A stretch of DNA of 64,000 bases from Alphaproteobacteria bacterium (GCA_030428615.1 JAUIDN010000002.1:124001-188000); one strand, 5' to 3'. Positions 41,926 through 53,163 are shown, numbered from the stretch's first letter. Made by a program: numbers and translations. Notes: generated from the sequence alone by a model not told the origin.

Positions 41926-44076
41926 TCATTCCTTTATACCAAGCAGGTCAAAATAAAACGCATATTCAAGCGCGATCTGCTTGAACCGCTTAAAGCGTCC
42001 TGACGCGCCGCCATGCCCCGCTTCCATATCGGTTTCAAATACTAACAGATTATCATCGGTTTTATAGTCCCGGAGTTTTGCGACCCATTTCATCGGCTCA
42101 AAATACTGAACCTGACTGTCGTGGAGTCCGGTCGTCACGAGGATATTGGGATAGTCTTTTGCTTCAATATTATCATACGGCGAATAGGAAAGCATATAAT
42201 CATAATATTCTTTGATATTCGGATTTCCCCATTCGTCATATTCATTGGTGGTCAGGGGGATTGACGTATCCAGCATCGTTGTCATCACATCAACAAACGG
42301 CACATGTGCACCGACACCCAAATATAGTTCCGGTGCCATGTTAAGAACCGCCCCCATCAGCAACCCACCGGCGCTCCCGCCCATGGCATATACTTTTTCT
42401 GGATGCCCATATTTTTTTGCAACAAGTCCTTTGGTTACATCAATAAAATCAGTGAAGCTGTTCTTTTTATTGAATAGCTTCCCGTCTTCATACCATGGGC
42501 GTCCGAGCATCTGGCTACCGCGAATATGGGCGATCGCGTAAACAACACCGCGGTCCAGCAAACTTATCCGACTTCCATTAAAACTGGGCTCAACCGTATA
42601 ACCATATGAACCATAGGCATATTGAAAGAGCGGATTTGTGCCATCTTTTTTGAACATATCCTTTCGGTAAACGAGTGATACCGGGACTTTCGCACCGTCC
42701 CTTGCTTCAACGAAAATTCTTTCGCTTTGATAGTGTTCCGGCGTAAACCCGCCGAGCACCTCATCCTGCTTAAGCAGCGCCCGCTCACCACTGACAAGAT
42801 CAAATTCATAAACCGTGTTTGGCGTTGTCAGTGAACTATAGCTGATACGCACAGTGTCACTGCTGACTTCCGGATTATTGGAAAGATAAGCACTAAACAC
42901 CGGATCATCGAATTTTAAATTATCGCTTCGCCCGCTTTCAAGGGACATAACCCTGATGCGGTTTTCACCATTTTCCTTTTCCTTTACGACCAGGGAGCCG
43001 TTAAAAACGGTAAAATCTTCTACATATACATCGTCACGATGGGCAATTACGTCGACCCAGGTATTTTTATCGGCGGTCGTGTCCTTATTCACTTTCATGA
43101 TACGAAAATTGCGCGCATTCCAATTTGTATGAATGAAATAATCATCACCAAGCTTTTCAACCGAATATTCATGATCATCTTCAAGCGGAAGAAAAAATGC
43201 AAATTCACCAAGCGGTTTATCCGCATCAAGAACCGAAACACCGGCCCTTGTCGTGCTGCTATGATGAATATAAATCACCGAGTCGTCGCGTGATTTTGAA
43301 AGTGACATATAGAAACTGTCATCATCTTCCCGATAGACCAGCTGATCCTCACTTTGCGGGGTGCCCAACTTATGGCGATACACTTCCTGACCAAGGAGGG
43401 TTTGTGTGTCTTTTTTAATATAGAATATGTAATTATTGTCTGATGCCCAAACGGCCTGGCCCGACGTGTTCACAAGTTTATCAGAAAGAAGCGCGTCGTT
43501 ATTGAGGTCTTTAATTTCAATTGTATAAAGCCGACGACTAACCGTATCCGTGCCAAAAGCCGCCCGCTGGTTATTTTCTGAAACCGCATAACCGGCGAGA
43601 TTAAAATATTCATACCCCTTCGCCATTTCGTTGACATCAAACAGGACTTCCTGGGTTTCATCACCGTCTTCCCAGCGAATATGGACCGGATATTCGTTAT
43701 CACCATCAAATTTTGCCTTATACCAATAGCCCCGTTTTTTAACGGGAACACTACTGTCATCCTTTTTAATCCGGCCGACTATTTCCTGATAAAGTTTTTT
43801 CTGGAATTTCTCCGTATGGGCCATCTTGGCCTTTAGGTATGCGTTCTCTGCTTCGAGATGGGCGAGAATTTCAGGATCTTTCCTTTCATCATCCCGCATC
43901 CAATAATAATTATCTATACGCTCGTGCCCGTGTATTTCCATCTTATGGGGCACTTTTTTGGCGACTGGCGCCGCAATACTATCTTTCATTTCTACTGAAT
44001 TCTCATCATTTGAATTGTCACTACAGGCGGTCATTAAAATGCCCAAGCCAATGATTAATATATTTGATATCCTCAT
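41926..44076 (-). CDS. Oligopeptidase B-type S9 peptidase with lipoprotein signal
   Basis: A 716-residue serine peptidase of the prolyl oligopeptidase family, started at ATG 44076 (GCGGG upstream). VPHKMEIHGHERIDNYYWMRDDER begins the propeller, as in oligopeptidase B (PtrB). The catalytic Ser is in MGGSAGGLLMGAVLNMAP, the region ending in TGLHDSQVQYFEP has the Asp, and ETDMEAGHGGASGR the His. Oligopeptidase B cleaves short peptides after Arg or Lys. Unusually the N-terminus is a lipobox signal, LMTAC with Cys18, so the enzyme is probably anchored in the envelope. It is divergent from sdhC. Confidence 0.92.
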   Translation of the reverse strand: MRISNILIIGLGILMTACSDNSNDENSVEMKDSIAAPVAKKVPHKMEIHGHERIDNYYWMRDDERKDPEILAHLEAENAYLKAKMAHTEKFQKKLYQEIVGRIKKDDSSVPVKKRGYWYKAKFDGDNEYPVHIRWEDGDETQEVLFDVNEMAKGYEYFNLAGYAVSENNQRAAFGTDTVSRRLYTIEIKDLNNDALLSDKLVNTSGQAVWASDNNYIFYIKKDTQTLLGQEVYRHKLGTPQSEDQLVYREDDDSFYMSLSKSRDDSVIYIHHSSTTRAGVSVLDADKPLGEFAFFLPLEDDHEYSVEKLGDDYFIHTNWNARNFRIMKVNKDTTADKNTWVDVIAHRDDVYVEDFTVFNGSLVVKEKENGENRIRVMSLESGRSDNLKFDDPVFSAYLSNNPEVSSDTVRISYSSLTTPNTVYEFDLVSGERALLKQDEVLGGFTPEHYQSERIFVEARDGAKVPVSLVYRKDMFKKDGTNPLFQYAYGSYGYTVEPSFNGSRISLLDRGVVYAIAHIRGSQMLGRPWYEDGKLFNKKNSFTDFIDVTKGLVAKKYGHPEKVYAMGGSAGGLLMGAVLNMAPELYLGVGAHVPFVDVMTTMLDTSIPLTTNEYDEWGNPNIKEYYDYMLSYSPYDNIEAKDYPNILVTTGLHDSQVQYFEPMKWVAKLRDYKTDDNLLVFETDMEAGHGGASGRFKRFKQIALEYAFYFDLLGIKE

Positions 44077-44109
44077 CGTAATTTCCCGCAAGCTTTTCCC
44101 AAATATAAG

Positions 44110-44127
44110 ACAATTTTTAAAAATTGT
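44110..44127. promoter_or_regulatory. 18-base perfect palindrome between the S9 peptidase and sdhC
   Basis: ACAATTTTTAAAAATTGT is perfectly self-complementary and lies 33 bases before the peptidase start and 119 bases before sdhC. It may be an operator; an AT-rich palindrome can also arise by chance. Confidence 0.4.
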
Positions 44128-44246
44128 AACAATTATAGTCAAATATCATCTCTAATGCCTTGCTCTATCGTATCATTATGTTAAAAACACTAATGAGAGG
44201 GAGGGAAAACTCTCCTTGGAATTTAAGATATCGGAGGGAAAAGAGG

Positions 44247-44633
44247 ATGTCTCAAACCAAGCGGCCAACCTCGCCGCATCTGCAGGTATACTCATGGAGT
44301 CTGGAAATGGCATTGTCCATCCTTCACCGGGCGACGGGCGCAGCACTCGGTGGCGGCGCCATTCTAATAACATGGTGGCTTATTGCGGTCGCAACCGGCC
44401 CAGATGCTTATGATCAGTTTCGAACGATCATGGGCGGCATTATCGGCAAAACGGTTCTTTTTGGTTTTACTTTCGCGCTGATGCTTCACCTTTGTAACGG
44501 TATTCGTCACTTGTTCTGGGATATGGGTACAGGGTTTGAACTCGAAGATACCCACCGTTCCAGCAAATTGGTTCTGCTTTCATCAATCGTCCTGACGCTA
44601 ATAAGCTGGGCCATTGGTTACGGGATGATATAG
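44247..44633 (+). CDS. sdhC: Succinate dehydrogenase cytochrome b556 subunit
   Basis: A 128-residue membrane subunit with three helices, started at ATG 44247 after GGAGGG and GAGG. RPTSPHLQVYSWSLEMALSILHRATG is the conserved quinone-site region and LHLCNGIRHLFWD contains the heme-ligand His. With SdhD it anchors the dehydrogenase and reduces ubiquinone. It is the first gene of sdhCDAB. Confidence 0.96.
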   Translation: MSQTKRPTSPHLQVYSWSLEMALSILHRATGAALGGGAILITWWLIAVATGPDAYDQFRTIMGGIIGKTVLFGFTFALMLHLCNGIRHLFWDMGTGFELEDTHRSSKLVLLSSIVLTLISWAIGYGMI

Positions 44634-44643
44634 GAGAAGATAA

Positions 44644-45018
44644 ATGAGCTTACGTTCCCCACTTGGAAAAGTCCGTGGTCTTGGTTCCGCAAAAAATGGT
44701 ACCCATAACTGGTGGATGCAGAAAGTCACGGCAGTTGCGCTTATACCGCTTACCATATGGTTTGTATCAAGCGTCGTGCAAATGACGCAGGCCGGCTATG
44801 AAGTTGTTATAAACTGGATGAATTCTCCGGTCGTTGCAATTTTACTGCTGCTTTTTGTCGTGACCAGCATGTATCATTTAAAACTTGGCCTACAGGTCAT
44901 CATTGAAGACTATATTCATTCCGAAGGATCAAAAGTGATGCTGCAGATGCTAGTCACGTTTGGCTGTGTTGTCGTTGGCACCGCCGCCGTTTTCTCCATA
45001 TTAAAAATTGCGCTTTAA
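44644..45018 (+). CDS. sdhD: Succinate dehydrogenase hydrophobic anchor subunit
   Basis: A 124-residue protein with three membrane helices. SLRSPLGKVRGLGSAKNGTHNWW is the typical alphaproteobacterial start, and YHLKLGLQVIIEDYIH carries the conserved heme His and the Asp-Tyr pair of the quinone site. It lies ten bases after sdhC with GGAGAAG as ribosome site. Confidence 0.95.
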   Translation: MSLRSPLGKVRGLGSAKNGTHNWWMQKVTAVALIPLTIWFVSSVVQMTQAGYEVVINWMNSPVVAILLLLFVVTSMYHLKLGLQVIIEDYIHSEGSKVMLQMLVTFGCVVVGTAAVFSILKIAL

Positions 45019-45030
45019 GGACGGATCACT

Positions 45031-46818
45031 ATGAGCAACACATATGAATTAGAAGATCATGTCTATGATGCCATCGTGGTTGGCGCGGGTGGCGCCGGTC
45101 TTCGCGCCGCTATGGGTATAGCGGAAAGCGGGCTTAAAACCGCCTGTATTTCAAAAGTTTTCCCAACCCGTTCACACACGGTTGCCGCACAGGGCGGCAT
45201 CGCCGCGTCCCTTGGAAACATGGGTCCCGACAAATGGCAGTGGCACATGTATGATACGGTCAAAGGGTCGGACTGGCTTGGTGATCAGGACGCTATTGAA
45301 TATATGGTACGTCAGGCCCCGGAAGCGGTTTATGAGCTTGAACATTTTGGCGTTCCGTTCAGCCGCACGGAAGAAGGCCGGATTTATCAGCGTCCCTTCG
45401 GTGGTATGACAACAGAATTCGGTGAAGGGCCAGCTGCACAACGGACTTGTGCCGCCGCAGACCGGACCGGTCACGCCATGCTTCATTCGCTTTATCAACA
45501 GTCATTAAAATATGATACGGATTTTTATGTTGAATATTTTGCCATTGATCTGATTATGGAAAATGGCGAATGCCGCGGGGTTATTGCGCTTGATATGAAT
45601 ACCGGTAAATTGCACCGTTTCCGCGCCCATTCAACAACACTGGCCACAGGGGGTTATGGCCGGGCCTATTTTTCCGCGACAAGCGCACATACCTGCACCG
45701 GTGATGGTGGGGGTATGGTTCAACGGGCGGGATTGCCGCTTCAGGATCTTGAATTTGTGCAGTTTCATCCGACGGGTGTTTATGGTGCCGGCGTATTGAT
45801 CACCGAAGGTGCCCGCGGCGAAGGGGGCTATCTCGTGAATTCGGAAGGTGAGCGTTTCATGGAACGCTATGCACCGTCCGCAAAGGATCTGGCGTCACGC
45901 GACGTGGTATCGCGGTCGATGTCATATGAAATCCGAGAAGGACGCGGTGTCGGGGAACATAAGGATCATATCTTCCTTCATCTTGATCATCTTGATGCCG
46001 CGATTTTGCATGAACGGCTTCCGGGCATTTCAGAATCGGCGAAAATTTTTGCCGGCGTTGATGTAAACAAGGAACCCATTCCGGTTCTTCCGACCGTGCA
46101 TTATAACATGGGTGGTATTCCAACCAATTATCATGGCGAAGTCTTAAACCCGTCTGCGGATGATCCGGACAGGATCGTACCGGGGCTTATGGCAATCGGC
46201 GAAGCGGCCTGCGTATCGGTTCACGGGGCCAACAGGCTTGGGTCAAATTCACTGATTGACCTTGTGGTGTTTGGCCGCGCAGCGGCACAACGCGTTGCCG
46301 ATGTGGTCAAAACGGGTGAAGCCCATCCGAAACTAAGCGAAAGCCACGCGGATATGGCGTTAAGCCGGCTTGACCGTCTTCGTTATGCGGACGGCGAGCT
46401 TTCCACCGCGCAGATCAGGGATAAAATGCAGCGCACCATGCAAGGAAACTGTGCAGTGTTCAGAACAGAAGAAGTTCTGGAAGAAGGCAAGACCAAAATT
46501 GATGACGTAGCGGGGCTGCTACCCGACATTAAAACCTTCGACCGATCGCTTGTATGGAACAGTGATCTGATTGAGGCAATGGAGCTTGAGAACCTGATGG
46601 GTCAGGCACAGGTCACCATGCACTGCGCCGCCAACCGCAAGGAAAGCCGCGGCGCCCATATGCATGAGGACTTCCCGGACCGTGATGATGATAATTGGAT
46701 GAAACATACCATCGCCCATCTGAAAGACGGCAAAGTCAATATCAGCTACCGCCCGGTTCATGATTATACGCTGACCGAAGAAGTTGAATATATTAAACCA
46801 AAACCACGTGTTTATTAA
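45031..46818 (+). CDS. sdhA: Succinate dehydrogenase flavoprotein subunit
   Basis: A 595-residue flavoprotein of standard length. [14 protein letters not shown] binds FAD, His49 in [10 protein letters not shown] is the covalent FAD attachment site, and [29 protein letters not shown] (catalytic Arg region) and [16 protein letters not shown] follow. It oxidises succinate to fumarate in the TCA cycle. It lies 12 bases after sdhD. Confidence 0.98.
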   Translation: MSNTYELEDHVYDAIVVGAGGAGLRAAMGIAESGLKTACISKVFPTRSHTVAAQGGIAASLGNMGPDKWQWHMYDTVKGSDWLGDQDAIEYMVRQAPEAVYELEHFGVPFSRTEEGRIYQRPFGGMTTEFGEGPAAQRTCAAADRTGHAMLHSLYQQSLKYDTDFYVEYFAIDLIMENGECRGVIALDMNTGKLHRFRAHSTTLATGGYGRAYFSATSAHTCTGDGGGMVQRAGLPLQDLEFVQFHPTGVYGAGVLITEGARGEGGYLVNSEGERFMERYAPSAKDLASRDVVSRSMSYEIREGRGVGEHKDHIFLHLDHLDAAILHERLPGISESAKIFAGVDVNKEPIPVLPTVHYNMGGIPTNYHGEVLNPSADDPDRIVPGLMAIGEAACVSVHGANRLGSNSLIDLVVFGRAAAQRVADVVKTGEAHPKLSESHADMALSRLDRLRYADGELSTAQIRDKMQRTMQGNCAVFRTEEVLEEGKTKIDDVAGLLPDIKTFDRSLVWNSDLIEAMELENLMGQAQVTMHCAANRKESRGAHMHEDFPDRDDDNWMKHTIAHLKDGKVNISYRPVHDYTLTEEVEYIKPKPRVY

Positions 46819-46835
46819 GGGAAGGGAGAGAGACA

Positions 46836-47618
46836 ATGGCTGAATTTAGACTTCCCAAAAATTCCAAGTATAAAAAGGGCAAAACATGGGCCGCCGAAGA
46901 AGGCGCAACCAATATCAAACGGTTCAACATATACCGCTGGAACGAAGATGATGGTGAAAACCCGCGGATCGATACCTATGAAATTGATCTGGATAAATGC
47001 GGTCCGATGGTACTTGATGCGCTGATCAAGATTAAAAATGAAATTGATCCGACACTTACCTTCCGCCGCAGTTGCCGCGAAGGGGTGTGTGGTTCCTGCG
47101 CCATGAATATCGGCGGCAAAAATACACTCGCCTGTACCATTGATATCGCGTCCTATAAGGGTGATGTAAATATCTTCCCGCTGCCGCATATGGATGTGGT
47201 CAAGGATCTGGTGCCGGATCTGACCAATTTTTATGCGCAGTATGCATCCATCAAACCATGGATGCAGACGCAGACACCGACACCAAGCGGTACTGAAAGA
47301 CTGCAAAGCCAGGAAGACCGTGAAAAGCTTGATGGCCTATATGAATGTGTGCTTTGCGCCTGCTGCTCAACAAGCTGTCCAAGCTACTGGTGGAACAGTG
47401 ATAAATATCTTGGCCCGGCCGTACTGCTGCAGGCATACAGATGGCTTGTGGACAGCCGCGATGAAAATACCGGTGAACGGCTTGATAATCTTGAAGATCC
47501 ATTCCGGCTTTACCGCTGCCATACCATTATGAACTGCACCAATACCTGCCCCAAAGGCCTTAACCCGGCCAAGGCGATTGGCGAGATCAAGAAAATGATG
47601 GTGGAGAGACAAGGATAA
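46836..47618 (+). CDS. sdhB: Succinate dehydrogenase iron-sulfur subunit
   Basis: A 260-residue protein with three cluster motifs: [15 protein letters not shown] with a later Cys for [2Fe-2S], [11 protein letters not shown] for [4Fe-4S], and [17 protein letters not shown] completing [3Fe-4S] and [4Fe-4S]. It carries electrons from the flavin to the quinone site. It lies 17 bases after sdhA with GGGAAGGGAGAG upstream and is followed by a terminator. Confidence 0.98.
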   Translation: MAEFRLPKNSKYKKGKTWAAEEGATNIKRFNIYRWNEDDGENPRIDTYEIDLDKCGPMVLDALIKIKNEIDPTLTFRRSCREGVCGSCAMNIGGKNTLACTIDIASYKGDVNIFPLPHMDVVKDLVPDLTNFYAQYASIKPWMQTQTPTPSGTERLQSQEDREKLDGLYECVLCACCSTSCPSYWWNSDKYLGPAVLLQAYRWLVDSRDENTGERLDNLEDPFRLYRCHTIMNCTNTCPKGLNPAKAIGEIKKMMVERQG

Positions 47619-47640
47619 GTAAATTTATTGAAGAAACAAA

Positions 47641-47670
47641 AAAAGGCCCGCCAGAACGGGGGGCCTTTTT
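47641..47670. terminator. Bidirectional terminator between sdhB and asd
   Basis: A GC-rich hairpin (GGCCCGCC with GGGGGGCC, 47645-47665) has an A run before it and five Ts after it, so it can end transcription of both convergent genes. Confidence 0.88.
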
Positions 47671-47676
47671 CTATGT

Positions 47677-48717
47677 TTACATTTCAGAATTAATGCGTTT
47701 GGCCTTGCTTAAATAATCCCGGCAAAGAACCTCGGCGATTTGAACGGCGTTCAGGGCCGCTCCCTTAAGCAGGTTATCGGATACACACCAAAGGTTAAGG
47801 CCGTGTTTCACGGTTTCATCCTTGCGAATGCGGCTAATATAGGTGGCGAATTCACCGGCCGCGTCAATCGGCGTGATATAACCGCCGTCTTCCGGCTTAT
47901 CGACAACCATGATCCCCGGCGCTTCGCGCAGTATTTCACGGGCGCGGGCCGGTGTCATTTCGCGGGAAAATTCCAGATTGATGCTTTCCGAATGGCTTAG
48001 AAACACCGGCACCCGCACACATGTGGCGGTCACGCGGATATTGGAGTCAAGAATTTTGCCCGTTTCCACCACCATTTTCCATTCTTCCTTGGTATCACCG
48101 TTTTTCATAAAAACATCAATATGCGGGATCACGTTAAAGGCGATCTGTTTTGGATAAACGTTATTTTCCACGGGATCGTTGACGAAAATCGCCCGGGTTT
48201 GGGTCCAGAGCTCCTCCATGGCGGCTTTGCCACTTCCGGAAACGGACTGATAGGTGGAAACCACGCAACGTTTAATCTTCGCAGCGTCATGGAGCGGCTT
48301 AAGCGCCACAACCATTTGTGCCGTTGAACAATTAGGATTGGCAATAATATTTTTCTTTGTATATCCCTTGATCGCCTTTGCGTTTACTTCAGGGACGATG
48401 AGAGGCACATCTGGGTCCATCCGGAAATGGGAACTGTTATCAATAACCACACAACCGGTTTTTCCGATTTTTTCACCATATTGTTTTGAAACCGACCCAC
48501 CCGCAGACATGAGCGCAATATCCGTACCCGTAAAATCGTAATCCTCAAGCGATTTGCATTTGATCGTCCTATCGCCAAAGGTTACTTCGGAACCAATTGA
48601 ACGACGTGACGCCAAGGCGACAACCTCTGAAACGGGAAATTGGCGTTCATGCAGGATATTCAGCATTTCGCGGCCAACGTTGCCGGTCGCTCCCACGACG
48701 GCTACTTTATAGGACAT
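47677..48717 (-). CDS. asd: Aspartate-semialdehyde dehydrogenase
   Basis: A 346-residue enzyme starting at ATG 48717. VAVVGATGNVGREML binds NADP, Cys130 in NPNCSTAQMVVAL is the catalytic nucleophile, and SVSGSGKAAMEELW and SHFRMDPDVPLIVPEVN are conserved. It makes aspartate semialdehyde for lysine, threonine and methionine synthesis. It follows leuB by 25 bases in the same direction, so it probably shares its transcript, linking branched-chain and aspartate-family synthesis. Confidence 0.97.
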   Translation of the reverse strand: MSYKVAVVGATGNVGREMLNILHERQFPVSEVVALASRRSIGSEVTFGDRTIKCKSLEDYDFTGTDIALMSAGGSVSKQYGEKIGKTGCVVIDNSSHFRMDPDVPLIVPEVNAKAIKGYTKKNIIANPNCSTAQMVVALKPLHDAAKIKRCVVSTYQSVSGSGKAAMEELWTQTRAIFVNDPVENNVYPKQIAFNVIPHIDVFMKNGDTKEEWKMVVETGKILDSNIRVTATCVRVPVFLSHSESINLEFSREMTPARAREILREAPGIMVVDKPEDGGYITPIDAAGEFATYISRIRKDETVKHGLNLWCVSDNLLKGAALNAVQIAEVLCRDYLSKAKRINSEM

Positions 48718-48742
48718 TGTTTTCTCCAATGATTAAAATATG

Positions 48743-49852
48743 TTACTTGTTTAGTTTCGTCAGAGCCGCCAGAATATGGTCGCCCATTTCGCTTGTGGAT
48801 ACAAGCGTTTTGCCTTCCTGCTGTATATCTGCCGTTCGGATACCGTCTTTCAAAACTTCATTGACCGCGTCTTCGATCAATGTTGCTTCATCACCGCAGT
48901 CATATGTGTAGCGAAGCGCCATGGCAAAACTGAGGATTGTTGCAAGCGGGTTTGCAATCCCCTTGCCCGCGATATCCGGCGCGCTGCCGTGAACGGGTTC
49001 ATAAAGGGCGCCCTTGCCCACTTCACCGAGTGACGCGGACGGTAGCATTCCGAGCGAACCGGTAAGCATCGCCGCAACATCACTCAGCATGTCACCGAAC
49101 AAGTTATCCGTGACGATTACATCGAATTGCTTTGGTGCGCGAACGAGCTGCATACCGCAGTTATCAGCAAGCATGTTCTGATACTCAACATCCGGGTAAT
49201 CCCTGGCGATAATTTCCATTTCTTCACGCCAAAGCAGGCCGCTTTCCATCACATTTGCCTTTTCGGATGAGGTCACATGCCCCCTTCTTTTTCGGGCAAG
49301 ATCAAAAGCCACATGGCCGATACGGTGAATTTCATAGGTTTCATAAACCTGTGTGTTGACACCACGGCGCTGACCGTTAGAAAGTTCTTCAATGCCGCGC
49401 GGTTCTCCAAAATAAACACCCCCGGTCAATTCGCGGACAATCATGATATCAAGGCCGCTGACCAGTTCCGGTTTCAGACTTGAGGCATCAACGAGCGGTT
49501 CAAAACACAGGGCCGGACGAAGATTGGCAAAAAGGTTAAGTTCCTTACGCAGGGTAAGGAGGCCCGCTTCCGGTCTTTTGTCATAATCGACGCCGTCCCA
49601 TTTTGACCCACCGACAGCGCCAAACATGACAGCGCCGACCTCTTTGGCCTTTTGCAGTGTTTTATCCGCAAGCGGCACACCATATTCATCATATGCTCTG
49701 CCCCCCACATGATCTTCGCTTATGTCGAATTTTAGACCACGGTTTTCTTCCATCCAGGTGATGACGCGCTTTACTTCTTCCATAACTTCCGGTCCGATAC
49801 CGTCACCGGGCAGGATTAGCATGCTGTGCGTTTTATTTTGTGTATCGCTCAT
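48743..49852 (-). CDS. leuB: 3-isopropylmalate dehydrogenase
   Basis: A 369-residue enzyme. [17 protein letters not shown] is the N-terminal signature, [12 protein letters not shown] and [15 protein letters not shown] hold substrate residues, [28 protein letters not shown] the metal aspartates, and [25 protein letters not shown] the NAD site. It oxidises and decarboxylates 3-isopropylmalate in leucine synthesis. Order is leuC-leuD-leuB-asd, all on the minus strand. Confidence 0.97.
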   Translation of the reverse strand: MSDTQNKTHSMLILPGDGIGPEVMEEVKRVITWMEENRGLKFDISEDHVGGRAYDEYGVPLADKTLQKAKEVGAVMFGAVGGSKWDGVDYDKRPEAGLLTLRKELNLFANLRPALCFEPLVDASSLKPELVSGLDIMIVRELTGGVYFGEPRGIEELSNGQRRGVNTQVYETYEIHRIGHVAFDLARKRRGHVTSSEKANVMESGLLWREEMEIIARDYPDVEYQNMLADNCGMQLVRAPKQFDVIVTDNLFGDMLSDVAAMLTGSLGMLPSASLGEVGKGALYEPVHGSAPDIAGKGIANPLATILSFAMALRYTYDCGDEATLIEDAVNEVLKDGIRTADIQQEGKTLVSTSEMGDHILAALTKLNK

Positions 49853-49870
49853 TTTATTTCTCTTTTATCT

Positions 49871-50482
49871 TTACTTATAAAGCCATGGTTGCTGGGCCTT
49901 CTGCTTTTCTTCAAAGGCACTTATTTTTTCACCTTTTGCCATGGTAAGGCCAATGTCATCAAGGCCGTTAACAAGACAATGCTGACGGAAGGCGTCTACT
50001 TCGAATTTGATCACCTGACCGTCCGGGCGGGTGATTTCAAGATTCTCAAGATCAACCGTAAAAACGGCGTTGGCACCGTGCTCGGCATCCTTCATCAAAT
50101 CATCAATGATTTCCTGCGGCAGCTTTATGGGCAGGATACCGTTTTTAAAACAGTTTCCATAAAAAATATCGGCAAAACTCGGCGCGATGATACATCTGAT
50201 CCCAAAATCCTTAAGCGCCCAGGGGGCATGTTCACGGCTTGATCCGCAGCCGAAATTTTCGCCGGTTATCAAAATTTGTGCGTTTCTATAGGCCGGTTTA
50301 TTGAGCACAAAATCTTCACGTTCGGAACCATCATCATTATAACGGATGTTGGAAAAGGCGAATTTGCCAAGCCCGGTACGTTCAATGGTGCGAAGGTGAT
50401 TTTGCGGGATAATCATATCCGTATCAACATTGATCATCGGAAGCGGTGCTGCAACGGCGCGAATTGATTTAAATTTATCCAT
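49871..50482 (-). CDS. leuD: 3-isopropylmalate dehydratase small subunit
   Basis: A 203-residue subunit. [25 protein letters not shown] and [36 protein letters not shown] are the conserved aconitase-swivel blocks; GSSREHAP binds the substrate carboxylate. With LeuC it isomerises 2-isopropylmalate to 3-isopropylmalate. It starts one base after the leuC stop. Confidence 0.97.
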   Translation of the reverse strand: MDKFKSIRAVAAPLPMINVDTDMIIPQNHLRTIERTGLGKFAFSNIRYNDDGSEREDFVLNKPAYRNAQILITGENFGCGSSREHAPWALKDFGIRCIIAPSFADIFYGNCFKNGILPIKLPQEIIDDLMKDAEHGANAVFTVDLENLEITRPDGQVIKFEVDAFRQHCLVNGLDDIGLTMAKGEKISAFEEKQKAQQPWLYK

Positions 50483-50483
50483 C

Positions 50484-51887
50484 TTAAAGCTCCCTTATAT
50501 CGGTTAGATGCCCGGTAATGGCCGCAGCGGCGGCCATGGCCGGACTAACCAGATGCGTGCGGCTCTTTGGTCCCTGACGCCCTTCAAAATTACGGTTAGA
50601 CGTTGACGCGCATCTTTCACCGGGTAAAAGCTTATCCGCATTCATCGCCAGACACATGGAACATCCCGGCTCGCGCCAGTCAAACCCGGCTTCGATAAAT
50701 ATTTTATCAAGCCCTTCTTCCTCCGCCTGTAATTTTACAAGCCCGCTACCCGGCACGATCAGTGCTTCAGCAACGTTTACCTTACGGCCTTCTACAACCT
50801 TTGCGACCGCACGCATGTCTTCTATGCGGCCATTGGTGCAGGAGCCGATAAAAACCTTATCCACTTTCACATCGGTAAGCTTCGTGCCCGGCGCCAGCCC
50901 CATATAGTCAAGGGAGCGTTCGATAGACGCTTTTTGGTCGGCGTCTTTTGCATCCGCCGGGTTCGGAACATATCCGGTAATCGGCAGCACGTCCTGCGGA
51001 CTGGTGCCCCATGTTACCTGCGGCACGATGTCGGCAGCGTCAATAAACACTTCTTTATCATATAACGCCCCGTCATCGGATTTCAGGCTGTTCCAGTAAT
51101 TTACGGCCATTTCAAATTGCGCGCCCTTGGGTGCTTTTGGCTTCCCTTTAATATATTCATATGTTTTTTCGTCCGGTTCAACCAACCCGGCCCGGGCGCC
51201 ACCCTCGATTGCCATATTACAAAGGGTCATGCGCCCTTCCATGGAAAGTCCCTTGATCGCGGAGCCCGTGAATTCGATCACCGATCCGGTGCCGCCCGCG
51301 GTTCCGATTGTGCCGATCACGGCAAGGGCCACATCCTTTGCTGTAACACCGATGCCAAGTTCACCGCTGACGTCAATACGCAGGTTTTTTGACCGTTTAA
51401 GGATAAGGGTCTGGGTTGCCATGACATGCTCGACTTCGGAAGTACCGATGCCGAAGGCAAGTGCGCCAAACGCGCCGTGTGTTGATGTGTGGCTGTCGCC
51501 GCAGACAATTGTGGTGCCGGGCAGTGTAAAGCCCTGCTCCGGCCCGACGATATGGACAATGCCCTGACGGGCGTCCATCATTGGAATATAGTCAACGTCA
51601 AATTCCCGACAATTGCGTTCAAGTGCATCAAGCTGTGTTTTTGATTCGATACTATCCACACGGGTAGCACGGTCCGGTGTCGTCGGCACATTATGGTCTG
51701 GAACCGCCAGAATGGCATCTTTCCTACGCAGCCCGCGACCAGCCAGTCTCAGACCCTCAAATGCTTGCGGGCTTGTTACTTCGTGAATGATATGGCGATC
51801 GATATAGATAAGACTGTTGCCGCTTTGTTGTTCTTCAACAACATGTGCGTCCCATATCTTATCATATAATGTGCGCGGACTTGTCAT
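50484..51887 (-). CDS. leuC: 3-isopropylmalate dehydratase large subunit
   Basis: A 467-residue aconitase-family subunit. The [4Fe-4S] cysteines are in [12 protein letters not shown] and [20 protein letters not shown] is the typical start, and [27 protein letters not shown] is conserved. It pairs with LeuD. It heads the leuCDB-asd run, with AAGGA upstream, and is separated from rplS by a terminator. The leader is too short for an obvious leucine attenuator. Confidence 0.97.
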   Translation of the reverse strand: MTSPRTLYDKIWDAHVVEEQQSGNSLIYIDRHIIHEVTSPQAFEGLRLAGRGLRRKDAILAVPDHNVPTTPDRATRVDSIESKTQLDALERNCREFDVDYIPMMDARQGIVHIVGPEQGFTLPGTTIVCGDSHTSTHGAFGALAFGIGTSEVEHVMATQTLILKRSKNLRIDVSGELGIGVTAKDVALAVIGTIGTAGGTGSVIEFTGSAIKGLSMEGRMTLCNMAIEGGARAGLVEPDEKTYEYIKGKPKAPKGAQFEMAVNYWNSLKSDDGALYDKEVFIDAADIVPQVTWGTSPQDVLPITGYVPNPADAKDADQKASIERSLDYMGLAPGTKLTDVKVDKVFIGSCTNGRIEDMRAVAKVVEGRKVNVAEALIVPGSGLVKLQAEEEGLDKIFIEAGFDWREPGCSMCLAMNADKLLPGERCASTSNRNFEGRQGPKSRTHLVSPAMAAAAAITGHLTDIREL

Positions 51888-51924
51888 TTAGCTTATCCTT
51901 GTTTTTTTCTTCCTTTAAACACAA

Positions 51925-51956
51925 AAAGTGGGGCTCCGTTTCCCGAGCCCCACTTT
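51925..51956 (-). terminator. Intrinsic terminator of the ffh-rplS operon
   Basis: AAAGTGGGGCT and AGCCCCACTTT form an eleven-base stem with a ten-base loop, followed by Ts on the minus strand. It separates rplS from leuC. Confidence 0.88.
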
Positions 51957-52005
51957 GCCTGAGGCTCTTCTTTTAAAGCCTCGAATTTATATAGACGGTC
52001 AGGTC

Positions 52006-52386
52006 TTAATTCGCAGACTTCTTATGCCAATCCGTTTTTTCAGCAATACGGGCTTTCTTACCACGCAGACCACGAAGATAGTAAAGTTTCGCACGACGAA
52101 CACGACCGCGGCGAATCACTTCGATGCTGTCCACGTTTGGTGAATAAAGCGGGAATACGCGCTCAACACCTTCACCATAAGAAATTTTGCGTACGGTGAA
52201 CGAACTGTTCAGCGCCCGGTTTGAACGTGCAATACACACGCCTTCGTAGGCCTGAATACGCTCACGGGTGCCTTCAACAACCTTCACGTTCACTTTAACG
52301 GTATCACCAGGGGCAAATTCAGGGATGGTTTTGCCTTCTGTAAGTTGAGCCATTTGCTCATTTTCAAGTTTTTCAATTATATTCAT
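52006..52386 (-). CDS. rplS: 50S ribosomal protein L19
   Basis: A 126-residue protein starting at ATG 52386 ([12 protein letters not shown]) after [60 protein letters not shown] and [16 protein letters not shown] are the L19 signatures. It sits at the 30S-50S interface. It is the last gene of the operon ffh-rpsP-rimM-trmD-rplS. Confidence 0.98.
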   Translation of the reverse strand: MNIIEKLENEQMAQLTEGKTIPEFAPGDTVKVNVKVVEGTRERIQAYEGVCIARSNRALNSSFTVRKISYGEGVERVFPLYSPNVDSIEVIRRGRVRRAKLYYLRGLRGKKARIAEKTDWHKKSAN

Positions 52387-52440
52387 AATATTTTCCTTAT
52401 ACGGCGGCTCTTTTATACAAGTTTGAACCATATTTCAATA

Positions 52441-53163
52441 TCAATCGTCACTTTTATTGCGACTATATTCTTTCCAAAGGTCCGGGCGTCTCTCTTTTGT
52501 CAGCTCTTCCGACTTTTTAAGTCGCCAGTCCTTTATTTTTCCGTGATGTCCAGAAGTAAGAACATCCGGTATTTCCTTCCCTTCCCACACTTGTGGCCGG
52601 GTATATTGCGGGTACTCCAAAAGCCCGCTTGTAAAACTTTCTTCAAGCAGTGTATCCGGCTCACCAATCACGCCCGGGATAAGCCGCACCACCGCATCCA
52701 TCAGCATCAGCGCTGCTATTTCGCCGCCGGAAAGAACAAAATCGCCAAGACTCACTTCCTGCACATTTCTCTTTTCCAGTACCCGCTCATCCAGACCTTC
52801 AAATCGGCCACAAATGAGCGTTATTCCTTTTTTAGCGGCAAAGTCACGAACCATTTTCTGATCCAGTCTTTTACCGCGCGGCGATAAATACACAAGCGGC
52901 CAATCATCACAGGTCATGCCCTCCGGCCGCTTGGTGATCGCCGCATCAATGGCGCGGCCCATAACATCGGCCCTCATCACCATACCGGGGCCGCCACCTG
53001 CCGGTGTCGCATCAACGCTCCGGTGCCTGTCAGGCGCATGGTCGCGAATTTGCATCACATCCATAGCCCATAATTTTTTCTCCAAAGCCTTTCCGGCCAG
53101 GGACTGGCCAAGAGGGCCAGGGAACATTTCCGGAAAGAGCGTAAGGATTTGTGCACACCACAT
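52441..53163 (-). CDS. trmD: tRNA (guanine37-N1)-methyltransferase
   Basis: A 240-residue SPOUT methyltransferase starting at ATG 53163, with AAGGG eight bases upstream. [53 protein letters not shown], and [30 protein letters not shown] (the knotted SAM site) are all intact. It methylates G37 next to the anticodon to keep the reading frame. It lies five bases after rimM. Confidence 0.98.
   Translation of the reverse strand: MWCAQILTLFPEMFPGPLGQSLAGKALEKKLWAMDVMQIRDHAPDRHRSVDATPAGGGPGMVMRADVMGRAIDAAITKRPEGMTCDDWPLVYLSPRGKRLDQKMVRDFAAKKGITLICGRFEGLDERVLEKRNVQEVSLGDFVLSGGEIAALMLMDAVVRLIPGVIGEPDTLLEESFTSGLLEYPQYTRPQVWEGKEIPDVLTSGHHGKIKDWRLKKSEELTKERRPDLWKEYSRNKSDD

Noticed and set aside
51961-51982. 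GAGGCT/AGCCTC hairpin as a second terminator or leucine attenuator
   Set aside because: It has no T run on either side and lies on the rplS side of a much stronger terminator; no leader peptide with leucine codons is seen before leuC.
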